DNA from: Pseudomonas sp. LS-2
Lineage (GTDB): Bacteria; Pseudomonadota; Gammaproteobacteria; Pseudomonadales; Pseudomonadaceae
Assembly (NCBI RefSeq): GCF_003605735.1
Contig: NZ_QXTJ01000033.1
Location: forward strand, 244,927 to 283,092
Direction of reading: 5' to 3'
Length of the DNA stretch: 38,166 nucleotides
The notes beneath the pieces were generated by a model. That model saw only the letters and a list, made by a program, of their open reading frames with translations. It was not told where the DNA came from and made no database searches. Below are positions 24,595 to 32,388 of this stretch, one piece after another; positions within the stretch are counted from its first letter, which is position 1; each line of letters begins with the position of its first letter. The translations under genes were made by a program, and so were the position numbers.

Positions 24595-25504
24595 AGCTTC
24601 TCAACTCGACATCCGTTATTGCCTGAGCAACAGCATCGACCTCAGAGAACTTTTGTCTCTTTATAAGATTAAACGCCTCGAGAAGAAAGGATAAATCCCT
24701 CCAATAGTTATCGGTGTGCATATCAGAGATTCTAGTATTGTGTTTTCTCAGTTCCCTTTCATGTTTGAGTAGCTGAAATACATTACTCTTCTGGTCACCG
24801 TCTGGCATTTTAGGCATCCAGACCTTTTCCTGCCAGCCCTCTCGCTGAAAGCGATCAACTTTTTCCATATCGTCCACATATACATGTAGGCTGGTGACAT
24901 AGTGCCCATACTCTCCCATAGAAAGGCCTAGTTTGCGTGCGAGCAATTCTTGGAGCATTGTGAACGCAAAGATGTCATGGGGAAGCCCTTTAAATGCGTC
25001 ATTGGAACGCATGGATGTGTAAAGGCTGAGTTTTCCATCCCTGACTAAAAATTGAAGCGTGCAGGTGCAAGGTATATCTTTATGAAATGCTTTGATGTCT
25101 GAGCTAGAAAAAAGCTGAACAACTGCTTTTCTGGTGGAATTTTGATTCTCTAAAGCGCGGATTATCGCCGGAATCTGGCCCTCTGCGCCGAATAACTTTG
25201 GCCCGTATGCACCAAAAATTGTCCTACCATCATCGGAGTACTTAGGATAATCTGGAATATAGTATCGAATTTGCTCCAACTGATTAGAACCAGACAGGTA
25301 CCAAAGCAGCTCTCCCAGACAACTAAAAATCGTCCCCTTTCCTTCTGTACGACTTAATCTACCAAGCGGGTTGCGCAGTTTCAGCAGAACACCGGACAGC
25401 TCTCTGGTCTTACCCTTTGTCGGCACGACCTCTATTCCATTTTCCAAAATACCTTTAAGGACTTTCTTCAAAAGATCATCAACGGTATCGCCTTGAATAA
25501 ACAT
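24566..25504 (-). CDS. Thymidylate synthase / deoxycytidylate hydroxymethylase-like enzyme
   Basis: A 312-residue member of the thymidylate-synthase superfamily, which adds a methyl or hydroxymethyl group to a pyrimidine nucleotide using folate. Key positions line up with E. coli ThyA: nucleophile Cys146 (DIPCTCTLQF), Arg166, Ser167 and Asp169 (MRSND), His207 and Tyr209 (LHVY). Two differences stand out. The Asn of GLPFN is Asp177 (GLPHD), the change associated with cytosine rather than uracil recognition in T4 dCMP hydroxymethylase. The His after the catalytic Cys is Thr147. It is therefore unlikely to be the housekeeping ThyA. A GGAG ribosome binding site precedes ATG 25504. Confidence 0.8.
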   Translation of the reverse strand: MFIQGDTVDDLLKKVLKGILENGIEVVPTKGKTRELSGVLLKLRNPLGRLSRTEGKGTIFSCLGELLWYLSGSNQLEQIRYYIPDYPKYSDDGRTIFGAYGPKLFGAEGQIPAIIRALENQNSTRKAVVQLFSSSDIKAFHKDIPCTCTLQFLVRDGKLSLYTSMRSNDAFKGLPHDIFAFTMLQELLARKLGLSMGEYGHYVTSLHVYVDDMEKVDRFQREGWQEKVWMPKMPDGDQKSNVFQLLKHERELRKHNTRISDMHTDNYWRDLSFLLEAFNLIKRQKFSEVDAVAQAITDVELRSYVLRKIKVS

Positions 25505-25529
25505 TGGCAGCTCCGATCGATATCAATCC

Positions 25530-25832
25530 TTAAAACAGAAGGTCCATCTGTACCGTTGTATCAGTTTTCGACAACTGGTGCTCAACCTTAAGTTTTTTGG
25601 CACATTCTATGATTTGCTTTCTTGTTCCTGGCACGGCCCCGAGCTGAATAGCTCTCGAACGGACTGCGAGCTTAATATCGTAGTGCGGGTAGGAGGCAGA
25701 GCTTTGGAACCATTGACGGCGAAGTCCAATTTTCAAAGCAAAACTATGCAATTCGTCTAATGTGTCGGCAACCATATGACACCATTCGCTGCCCGCCCAT
25801 TTCACTTTGACGTTATCGACATATATGGTCAT
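25530..25832 (-). CDS. DUF4031 domain protein
   Basis: A 100-residue protein matching DUF4031: MTIYVDNVKVKW at the start, WCHMVADTLDELHSFALKIGL (about 17-37), WFQSSASYPHYDI, and AIQLGAV. The family is widespread in phages and bacteria and its biochemical role is not known to me. It is the first gene of the leftward operon, 25 bp before the thymidylate-synthase-like gene. Its upstream region is only about 140 bp before the IS5 element. Confidence 0.8.
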   Translation of the reverse strand: MTIYVDNVKVKWAGSEWCHMVADTLDELHSFALKIGLRRQWFQSSASYPHYDIKLAVRSRAIQLGAVPGTRKQIIECAKKLKVEHQLSKTDTTVQMDLLF

Positions 25833-25975
25833 CTAGCAAACGCCAAAAGGGGTGAATCTGCATGCGTTAATAAGAGAAATGGCATATTTCCATCCTTGGT
25901 AGAGTCTGCTCGGACTGTAGCATGGGTGAGTAATGTGCGGAATAGTCAATGCAGTTCAAAAACCTACGCAGCTAG

Positions 25976-27143
25976 GGAATCTCCGAACAAGCCTTCAGTT
26001 ATGCGAGAATCCCCGCAACACCTGATCCGAGCCGCCCATGAGCCAGATGAGCTTTTCCGACTTTGAGTACGCCGGCAAGCGCAAGCAAACCCGCCGAGAG
26101 CGCTTCCTCGCCGAAATGGATCAGGTGGTGCCCTGGGCAGGCCTGCTGGAGCTGATCGAACCGTTCTACCCCAAGGCCGGCGGCGGTAGAAAACCCTATC
26201 CTCTGGAAACCATGCTGCGCATCCATCTGTTGCAGAACTGGTTCTCCCTGAGCGACCCGGCCATGGAAGAAGCGCTCTACGAAATCACGCCCATGCGCCA
26301 GTTCGCACGCCTGACGCTGAGCGCGCCAATCCCCGAAGACACCACGATCATGAACTTCCGGCACTTGCTGGAGAAGCATCAGCTCGCACCGGCAATCCTT
26401 GCGGTCATCAATGGTTATCTGCAGGAAAAAGGCCTGTCGCTGCGCCAAGGCACCATCGTCGATGCCACCATTATTCATGCCCCCAGCTCGACCAAGAATA
26501 AAGAAGGCAAGCGTGATCCCGAGATGCACCAGACCAAGAAAGGCGGTCAGTATTTCTTCGGGATGAAGGCGCACATCGGTGCCGATGTCGAGTCCGGCCT
26601 GGTGCATCACGTCCATGGCACCGCTGCCAATATGGCCGATGTCACGCAGGTGGCTGAACTGCTGCATGGCGAAGAAAACGCCGTGTATGCAGATGCCGGT
26701 TACACCGGTGTCGAAAGGCGCGAAGAGCATGAAAATCGGGGGGTGATCTGGCAGATTGCAGCGCGTCGCAGCACCTATTCCAAGCTGAACCAGCGCAGCG
26801 TACTGTACAAAGCCAAGCGCAAGATCGAGTTCTGCAAGGCTCAGACACGGGCCAAGGTCGAGCATCCGTTTCGCGTGATCAAGCGGCAGTTTGGTTACGT
26901 GAAAGTACGTTTTCGTGGGCTGATGAAAAACACGGCTCAGTTGACCACGCTGTTCGCCCTGGCAAACCTGTGGAGGGTTCGAAAACAGCTCATGGGTATG
27001 GGTGAGGTTCGCGTTTAACACGGAGAACCGGTCGAAAAAGCTCTCCGTACATGATTTTTCGGTCACTTTTCGTCCAATGACGCTGTAGGTGCCTGGAAAA
27101 TTGCAACTTGCCGCGGCTGCACGACAAGTTGATCGGAGCATCC
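25976..27143 (+). mobile_element. Complete IS5-family insertion sequence with CTAG target duplication
   Basis: A 1168-bp element carrying one transposase gene. The left end begins GGAATCTCCGAACAAG. The right end, read inward on the minus strand, begins GGATGCTCCGATCAAC, giving imperfect inverted repeats that match at 12 of 16 positions. It is flanked by a direct CTAG at 25972-25975 and 27144-27147, the short CTAR-type target duplication usual for IS5. Matched duplications indicate a simple insertion without later rearrangement at its borders. Confidence 0.88.
26038..27018 (+). CDS. IS5-family transposase
   Basis: A 326-residue DDE transposase of the IS5 family. The N-terminal part (MSFSDFEYAGKRKQTRRERFLAEMD, then VPWAGLLELIEPFYPKAGGGR) is typical. 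Catalytic positions: Asp in GTIVDATIIHAP, Asp in AVYADAGYTGVE, and Glu in AKVEHPFRVIKRQFGYVKVRFRG, the last being the Y-2-R-3-E-like block. The frame is intact and full length, so the element may be active. A long open frame on the opposite strand is a shadow. Confidence 0.92.
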   Translation: MSQMSFSDFEYAGKRKQTRRERFLAEMDQVVPWAGLLELIEPFYPKAGGGRKPYPLETMLRIHLLQNWFSLSDPAMEEALYEITPMRQFARLTLSAPIPEDTTIMNFRHLLEKHQLAPAILAVINGYLQEKGLSLRQGTIVDATIIHAPSSTKNKEGKRDPEMHQTKKGGQYFFGMKAHIGADVESGLVHHVHGTAANMADVTQVAELLHGEENAVYADAGYTGVERREEHENRGVIWQIAARRSTYSKLNQRSVLYKAKRKIEFCKAQTRAKVEHPFRVIKRQFGYVKVRFRGLMKNTAQLTTLFALANLWRVRKQLMGMGEVRV

Positions 27144-27338
27144 CTAGGGAGCGATCAGCCAGGAAGCACTAGACTTTTGACATAGCGATTACCTTTTGAC
27201 AATCGTTCTGATCGTGCAGAGATTCGCCTCACACCCTTCGGTTTTGGGCCTTAATTTTGCTGAGCATAGAGAAGGCAGACCCAGGGAGCGGTTCGATCAT
27301 ATGAGCGAAGTGCGGGTGATAACCCCTCAAATGCTCAT

Positions 27339-27360
27339 GTTGACTATAGAGTTAGTCAAC
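27339..27360. repeat. Perfect 8-bp inverted repeat at the right border of the accessory block
   Basis: GTTGACTA and TAGTCAAC separated by six bases. It lies in the 220-bp gap between the IS5 element and the truncated core-like gene end. It could be an operator for a regulator, or part of an old recombination or attachment site. Nothing in the window decides between these. Confidence 0.4.
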
Positions 27361-27371
27361 AGAGCCCTTGT

Positions 27372-27566
27372 CGGATAACCTGGTCCACGTTCATCCCGAG
27401 CTATGACGTGGTCGCCGCGCTCAACGCTCAGAAAATCGTCGACAAGGTGCCCAGCAGCCAACGCGATCAGGCAGCGGTGCAGGCGGCGTTCAACCAGTGG
27501 CACGCCGAAAGTGGCCGGCCGCTGTGTCAGATTTCGATGATGCTGGCGTACACCGTCAACCACTGA
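27372..27566 (+). pseudogene. 3' fragment of a core-like gene, function not recognised
   Basis: About 65 codons with GC-rich, Pseudomonas-like codon usage read ITWSTFIPSYDVVAALNAQK, continue into an Ala/Gln-rich helical segment, and end PLCQISMMLAYTVNH with a stop at 27564-27566. No start codon or 5' part is present in frame. Upstream of about 27372 the sequence changes to AT-richer, non-coding DNA. It appears to be the surviving end of a gene cut at the accessory/core junction. I do not recognise the family. Confidence 0.5.
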
Positions 27567-27615
27567 TCTTTTTTTCGATTCGGCCGTGACGCAACGAGAT
27601 GTAACAAATCGAAGG

Positions 27616-27625
27616 TCGTATACAA
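27616..27625. promoter_or_regulatory. GntR-type operator candidate upstream of the GntR gene
   Basis: TCGTATACAA lies 35 bp before the GTG of the GntR gene. It matches the palindrome TCGTATACGA at 33408 in 9 of 10 bases. GTATAC-centred palindromes are common for FCD-type GntR regulators, so autoregulation is likely. Confidence 0.5.
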
Positions 27626-27659
27626 TATCCGCCATTCGCCCATTGCCTGAGTCGCTCGC

Positions 27660-28343
27660 GTGCCTTTCATTGTTCCTGACGCCCCTAACCTCGGTGTCGC
27701 GCCGTCTGCGTCCGAGGTGATTTCCAAGTACCTGCGCGAGTCGATCATCTCCGGCCAGTTCGCCGAAGATGAGCCTATTCGCCAGGACGACATCGCCCGT
27801 GTCTTCAATGTCAGCAAGATCCCCGTTCGAGAGGCATTGAAGCGGCTGGAGGCCGAAGGCCTGGTGCAATTCCAGCGCAACAAGGGCGCCGTGGTGACGC
27901 GAATTTCCGAGCCGGAACTGGCGCAGATTTTCGAGGTGCGGGTGCTGCTGGAGGTTCAGGCCATACGGCTGGCGGTGCCGCGAATGACCCAGGCACAGGT
28001 CGATCAGGCCACGGCCATCTGCGACGAGTTCATCGGCGATGACGATATCGGCCGCTGGGCCGAGCTGAACTGGGCCTTTCATACCTGTCTGTATGAAGCT
28101 GCGCAACGGCCGTTTCTGTTGAACATGATTCGCTCGATCCACGACAAGGTCGAGCGTTACCTGCGGGTGCAGATGAGTTTCGACGAAGGCAAGGAACGGG
28201 CGGATCAAGAGCACCGCGAGATCCTCAAGGCCTGTGCCGATCGTGACGTAGACAAAGCCGCCGAACTGATCGAGCACCACATCATCGGCGTCTGCCGCGC
28301 GCTCTACGCGCATCTTCCCAACGCTGCCATCAGCGAAATCTGA
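27660..28343 (+). CDS. GntR-family (FadR/FCD subgroup) transcriptional regulator
   Basis: A 227-residue regulator, start GTG. The N-terminal winged helix (about 15-80) contains VISKYLRESIISGQFAEDEP, the recognition region IARVFNVSKIPVREALKRLEAEGLV, and the wing NKGAVVTRIS. The C-terminal FCD ligand-binding domain has the helices EVRVLLEVQAIRLAVPRM, WAELNWAFHTCLYEAA and DQEHREILKACADRD, with His residues suited to metal binding. It precedes the hydroxyproline genes in the same direction and probably controls them. A matching palindrome lies upstream of this gene and of the importer gene at 33464. Confidence 0.9.
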   Translation: MPFIVPDAPNLGVAPSASEVISKYLRESIISGQFAEDEPIRQDDIARVFNVSKIPVREALKRLEAEGLVQFQRNKGAVVTRISEPELAQIFEVRVLLEVQAIRLAVPRMTQAQVDQATAICDEFIGDDDIGRWAELNWAFHTCLYEAAQRPFLLNMIRSIHDKVERYLRVQMSFDEGKERADQEHREILKACADRDVDKAAELIEHHIIGVCRALYAHLPNAAISEI

Positions 28344-28441
28344 CCCCTGCGCGGCTGTGCCGATTTCGTCATTCCCCAAGGCGAAATCGGTCAAGACCCT
28401 GCCCGGCATTCCCGCCACTCTGACGCAACGGCTGTACCCCC

Positions 28442-28511
28442 CTGTAGCAGCACGGCTTGCCGGCGGCAGCGATCTCAAAGCCCCCACCGCCGGCAAGCCG
28501 GACTGCTACAG
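28442..28511. repeat. REPIN-type inverted repeat
   Basis: CTGTAGCAG, then GGCTTGCCGGCGG, faces CCGCCGGCAAGCC, then CTGCTACAG, with a short loop. These are the paired REP arms common between Pseudomonas genes. It lies between the GntR gene and the epimerase gene and could also attenuate transcription. Confidence 0.75.
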
Positions 28512-28559
28512 AGTCAGTGGCGCGCCGGATAACTGTTTCAATCAACCTGGGGGTAAACC

Positions 28560-29510
28560 ATGAAACGCATCCAGATCCTCGATTCCCATACCGGCGGCGA
28601 ACCTACGCGGCTGGTGCTCGACGGTTTTCCCGATCTCGGGGGCGGCAGCATGGCGCACCGTCGCCAGCGTCTTGCCGAAGCATTCGATAACTGGCGTGCG
28701 GCCACGGTGCTGGAACCTCGTGGCAGCGACGTGCTGGTCGGCGCCCTGCTCTGCGCTCCTGTGGACCCACAAGCCTGCGCCGGGGTGATCTTCTTCAACA
28801 ACACCGGTTATCTGGGCATGTGCGGCCACGGCACTATCGGGCTGGTGGTGTCGCTGGCGCATCTGGGCCGGATCGGCCCCGGCGTGCATCGCATCGAAAC
28901 GCCGGTCGGCACGGTACAAGCCACGCTGCATGAAGATCGCTCGGTCAGCGTCAACAACGTGCCGTCCTACCGCTATCGCAAGAACTTCATCGTCGAAGTA
29001 CCGGGGCTCGGCAACGTCACCGGTGACATCGCCTGGGGCGGCAACTGGTTTTTCCTGATCGCCGATCACGGTCTGAGCGTGACCGGCGACAACCTTGACG
29101 CCCTCACCGATTACACCTGGAAAGTCCGCCAGGCCCTGGACAATCAAGGCATTCGCGGCGAAGACGGCGGCCTCATCGATCACATCGAATTGTTCGCTGA
29201 CGACGAGCAGGCAGACAGCCGCAACTTCGTGCTGTGCCCCGGCAAAGCCTACGACCGCTCGCCGTGCGGCACGGGGACCAGCGCCAAGCTGGCGTGTCTG
29301 GCGGCCGACGGCAAACTCGAAGCCGGCGCGATCTGGCGCCAGGCCAGCGTGATCGGCAGCGAGTTCGAGGGCAGCTTTGAGTGGCAACATGGCGAGCGGC
29401 AGATGGGCGACCGCATCGTGCCGACCATTCGTGGGCGCGCCTACATCAGTGCCGAAGCGACGTTATTGCTGGACGAGGAAGACCCGTTCGCCTGGGGCAT
29501 CCGTCCTTGA
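28560..29510 (+). CDS. lhpA: 4-hydroxyproline 2-epimerase (proline racemase family)
   Basis: A 316-residue cofactor-independent epimerase converting trans-4-hydroxy-L-proline to cis-4-hydroxy-D-proline. The two catalytic cysteines of the family are visible: Cys88 in [12 protein letters not shown] and the second in [14 protein letters not shown] (about 236). Both being Cys distinguishes it from the related dehydratases, where the first is Ser or Thr. [19 protein letters not shown] is the classic N-terminus. The stop overlaps the next gene's TTG start, giving tight coupling to the dehydrogenase subunits that oxidise its product. Confidence 0.9.
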   Translation: MKRIQILDSHTGGEPTRLVLDGFPDLGGGSMAHRRQRLAEAFDNWRAATVLEPRGSDVLVGALLCAPVDPQACAGVIFFNNTGYLGMCGHGTIGLVVSLAHLGRIGPGVHRIETPVGTVQATLHEDRSVSVNNVPSYRYRKNFIVEVPGLGNVTGDIAWGGNWFFLIADHGLSVTGDNLDALTDYTWKVRQALDNQGIRGEDGGLIDHIELFADDEQADSRNFVLCPGKAYDRSPCGTGTSAKLACLAADGKLEAGAIWRQASVIGSEFEGSFEWQHGERQMGDRIVPTIRGRAYISAEATLLLDEEDPFAWGIRP

Positions 29511-30643
29511 TCAAGGACGTCGATACCCAAGGCAATGCCGCTGACGTGATCATCATCGGTGGCGGTATCATCGGCGCGGCCTGTGCGGACGAGCTGGCAA
29601 GTCAGGGCGTGGATGTGTTGGTGCTCGATTGCCAACGCCCGGCGGCCACGGCGGCGGGCATGGGCCATCTGGTCGTTCTCGATCACAGCCCGGCTGAACT
29701 CGCACTGGGCGAATACTCGGTGCGGCTGTGGCGCGAACTGGCGCCGCAGATGCCCGACAATTGCGCCATGCGCAACAACGGCACGCTGTGGCTGGCCTGC
29801 AACGAAGAAGAAATGGCCGAGGCCGAGCGCAAGCATGCGGCGTTGGGCGAGTTCGGACTAGCCTGTGAGTTGCTGTCTGGTGCGGCGTTGGCCAATGCAG
29901 AGCCGTCGCTGCGTCCGGGGTTGTTCGGTGCATTGAGCGTCAGCGGCGACGGCATTCTCTACGCGCCCAATGCCGCACGATGGTTGTTGCAACGCCAGCC
30001 CGAACGGGTTCGCCAGCAATGGGCCGAGGTGGTCGAAATCCAGGGCAATCGGGTGCGTCTGGCCGAGGGCCAATGGTTGCAGGCCAACGCAGTGGTCCTC
30101 GCCAACGGCATCCATGCCCGCGAGCTGTGCCCGGATTTGCCGCTGCAAGCCAAGAAAGGCCATCTGCTGATCACCGACCGCTATCCGGCCCAGATCACGC
30201 ACACGCTGGTGGAGTTGGGTTATGTCACCAACGCTCACAAGAGCGACGGGCCGTCGGTGGCGTTCAACGTGCAGCAGCGACCGACCGGGCAGTTGTTCAT
30301 CGGCTCGTCCCGGCAGTTCGACAACGAAGACCCGGCCATCGACGGCGCCATGCTTGGCCGCATGCTGCGCCGGGCGATGGAGTTTCTCCCCGACCTTGGG
30401 CAGATGAACGGCATTCGCAGCTGGACCGGCTTTCGCTCGGCGAGCCCCGACGGTCAGCCGCTGATCGGCGAACACCCCGAACAACCGGGGCTGTGGCTGG
30501 CCGTGGGTCATGAAGGCCTGGGCGTGACCACCGCCACCGGCACCGCCAGGCTGTTGGCCGCACAAATGCTGCACACGCCGTCGCCGCTGGACCTGGACGC
30601 CTACCTGCCACAACGTTTTATCGGAGCCCGTGCCCATGCCTGA
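29507..30643 (+). CDS. lhpB: FAD-dependent D-hydroxyproline dehydrogenase, DAO-type (beta) subunit
   Basis: A 378-residue DAO-family flavoprotein. The dinucleotide-binding motif [20 protein letters not shown] lies near the N-terminus, ATAAGMGHL follows, and the C-terminal [20 protein letters not shown] and [15 protein letters not shown] segments hold the flavin site. The start is taken as TTG 29507, overlapping the epimerase stop. An in-frame ATG at 29381 would lie inside the epimerase gene and adds unrelated residues. With the two downstream subunits it oxidises cis-4-hydroxy-D-proline to the pyrroline carboxylate and passes electrons to the respiratory chain. Confidence 0.85.
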   Translation: MIKDVDTQGNAADVIIIGGGIIGAACADELASQGVDVLVLDCQRPAATAAGMGHLVVLDHSPAELALGEYSVRLWRELAPQMPDNCAMRNNGTLWLACNEEEMAEAERKHAALGEFGLACELLSGAALANAEPSLRPGLFGALSVSGDGILYAPNAARWLLQRQPERVRQQWAEVVEIQGNRVRLAEGQWLQANAVVLANGIHARELCPDLPLQAKKGHLLITDRYPAQITHTLVELGYVTNAHKSDGPSVAFNVQQRPTGQLFIGSSRQFDNEDPAIDGAMLGRMLRRAMEFLPDLGQMNGIRSWTGFRSASPDGQPLIGEHPEQPGLWLAVGHEGLGVTTATGTARLLAAQMLHTPSPLDLDAYLPQRFIGARAHA

Positions 30644-30872
30644 ATTGAGCATTGATGGTCAGTCTGTGCGGGTCGCCCAAGGCACTACCGTAGCGGCGGC
30701 GTTGATGTCCTGCGGCGATCATTGCAGCCGTACCTCGGTCGGTGGCCAGCGACGGGCGCCGCTGTGCGGCATGGGGATCTGTCAGGAGTGTCGCGTGAGC
30801 ATTAATGGACGCCGCCGCCTGGCGTGCCAGACGATCTGCCAGAACGGTATGCAAGTGGAGACGCACTCATGA
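30636..30872 (+). CDS. [2Fe-2S] small subunit of D-hydroxyproline dehydrogenase
   Basis: A 78-residue ferredoxin-like protein. The [2Fe-2S] motif CGMGICQEC plus a later Cys in RRRLACQT supplies four ligands. The ATG at 30636 has GGAG 9 nt upstream; a GTG at 30630 is an alternative. It overlaps the beta subunit stop by 8 bp and the next subunit's start by 4 bp. It is the electron-transfer subunit between the two FAD subunits, like HcnA/SoxA small subunits. Confidence 0.85.
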   Translation: MPELSIDGQSVRVAQGTTVAAALMSCGDHCSRTSVGGQRRAPLCGMGICQECRVSINGRRRLACQTICQNGMQVETHS

Positions 30873-32134
30873 GTCGGCCTGTCGACCTGTTGATCATCGG
30901 CGCAGGCCCTGCCGGCATGGCGGCTGCGCTGACGGCGGCGCCCAGCGGCATCAGCATCGCGATACTCGACGATAACCCGCTGCCCGGCGGGCAGATCTGG
31001 CGCGACGGCCCCCAGGCGCAATTGCCCGGGCAAGCCACCGAAATGCGCGCGCAATTGCAGCGCTACAGCAACATTCATCTGCACAGCGCCTGCAAAGTGG
31101 TCGCCCTGGCGGGACCTAAAAAACTGCTGCTCGAAGACGCCGAACGGGGCTACGTGCTGGAGTATCGCCAGCTGATTCTGTGCACCGGTGCGAGGGAATT
31201 GCTCTTGCCCTTCCCCGGCTGGACCTTGCCCGGCGTCACCGGCGCGGGCGGCTTGCAGGCGCTGATAAAAGGCGGCTTGCCGGTGAGTGGCGAGCGAATC
31301 GTCGTCGCCGGAACCGGGCCGTTGCTGCTGGCGTCCGCCGCCACGGCGAAGAAGAACGGCGCCAATGTCGTGCGTGTCGCCGAGCAGGCGGCATTCGATG
31401 CGGTCAGTCGGTTTGCGATGGGGTTGTGGCAGTGGCCGAACAAGGCGGTTCAAGCCGTGACACTGGCCAGCAGGGCCTATCGAACGTCGGCGTATGTGCT
31501 GGAGGCGCTAGGCTCCGATCGGCTTGAAGCCGTGCGGGTTCAGGTGGGCTCGCGCATCGAAGAAATGGCCTGCGACCGTCTGGCCTGCGGTTTCAGTCTG
31601 GTGCCGAATACCGAGATCGGTAAAGCCCTGGGGTGTGAGATTCGCGACAGCGCGATTGCCGTCAACGAGTGGCAAGCGAGCACTCTGGCCGACCATTACG
31701 CGGCAGGTGAATGCACCGGTTTCGGCGGCAGCGAGCTGGCGCTGGTGGAAGGTCGGATTGCCGGGTTTGCCGCGAGTGGGCAACAGGAAAAAGCGCGAGA
31801 ACTGTGGCCGGAACGCCAGCGCTGGCAGCGGTTTGCCAAGCGGTTGAATCAGGCCTTCGCGCTCGATCCTGCCATCAGGAAACTGGCGAAACCGGACACG
31901 CTGGTCTGCCGTTGTGAAGATGTTGCTTACGCCGAACTCGCCGAACACACCAGCTGGAACGCCGCCAAACTCAACACCCGCTGCGGCATGGGCGCGTGCC
32001 AGGGCCGCATCTGCTCGACCGCCGCACACACCCTGTTCGGCTGGGAACCGCCCCACCTGCGCCCGACGTTCAGCCCGGCGCGCATCGCGACACTGGCGTG
32101 TCTGGATGAGGCAGAACCTTCATCCTGGAGCTGA
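30869..32134 (+). CDS. FAD/NAD(P)-binding large (alpha) subunit of D-hydroxyproline dehydrogenase
   Basis: A 421-residue pyridine nucleotide-disulfide oxidoreductase-type subunit. DLLIIGAGPAGMAAALTA at the N-terminus binds FAD, and a second Rossmann motif IVVAGTGPLLLASAA lies about residue 145. The C-terminus has a BFD-like [2Fe-2S] domain: VCRCEDV, then CGMGACQGRIC. ATG 30869 overlaps the small-subunit stop (ATGA), which decides the start over an upstream in-frame ATG at 30824. Confidence 0.87.
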   Translation: MSRPVDLLIIGAGPAGMAAALTAAPSGISIAILDDNPLPGGQIWRDGPQAQLPGQATEMRAQLQRYSNIHLHSACKVVALAGPKKLLLEDAERGYVLEYRQLILCTGARELLLPFPGWTLPGVTGAGGLQALIKGGLPVSGERIVVAGTGPLLLASAATAKKNGANVVRVAEQAAFDAVSRFAMGLWQWPNKAVQAVTLASRAYRTSAYVLEALGSDRLEAVRVQVGSRIEEMACDRLACGFSLVPNTEIGKALGCEIRDSAIAVNEWQASTLADHYAAGECTGFGGSELALVEGRIAGFAASGQQEKARELWPERQRWQRFAKRLNQAFALDPAIRKLAKPDTLVCRCEDVAYAELAEHTSWNAAKLNTRCGMGACQGRICSTAAHTLFGWEPPHLRPTFSPARIATLACLDEAEPSSWS

Positions 32135-32148
32135 TTCTGCTTTTGATT

Positions 32149-32307
32149 CTGCCCGGAGGGCGTGGGAGCTCAGCTTGCTGACGATTGAGTGCGCAGCGCT
32201 CACAAAACCAGACGCCTTGGGCTGAGCCAGACCTGACTCATCTAAAGGTTTTGCTGCCGGTTCCCGGCAGATCGTCAGCAAGTTGGACTCCCACGCCCTC
32301 CGGGCAG
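32149..32307. repeat. Long imperfect inverted repeat with central spacer
   Basis: Arms of about 37 bp (32149-32185 and 32271-32307) both begin, on their outer side, with CTGCCCGGAGGGCGTGGGAG. They continue to the inner TTGCTGACGAT after a small mismatch patch. About 85 bp separates them. It sits between the dehydrogenase operon and the AraC gene, and may be a non-autonomous repeat or a strong transcript-ending structure. Confidence 0.7.
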
Positions 32308-32388
32308 AAGCTGATCGCGGCTAGGCGTTGAAGCGAGGATGCATCATCATCCATCTCGTCCTCCCATGTGGTCGCCTCGCCCGTGAAC

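Noticed and set aside
24566..25504. Housekeeping thymidylate synthase ThyA
   Set aside because: The active-site Asn is Asp, the His after the nucleophile is Thr, and flanking regions diverge; a specialised relative is more likely.
21247..25832. Prophage remnant
   Set aside because: No integrase, terminase, capsid, tail or lysis gene is present; only the modification-type genes recall phage biology.
25999..27141. Leftward frame of 380 codons covering the IS5 element
   Set aside because: Antisense shadow of the IS5 transposase; such shadows are common in GC-rich genes.
27327..28496. Leftward frame of 389 codons opposite the GntR gene
   Set aside because: Antisense shadow; the GntR reading has a complete winged helix and FCD domain.
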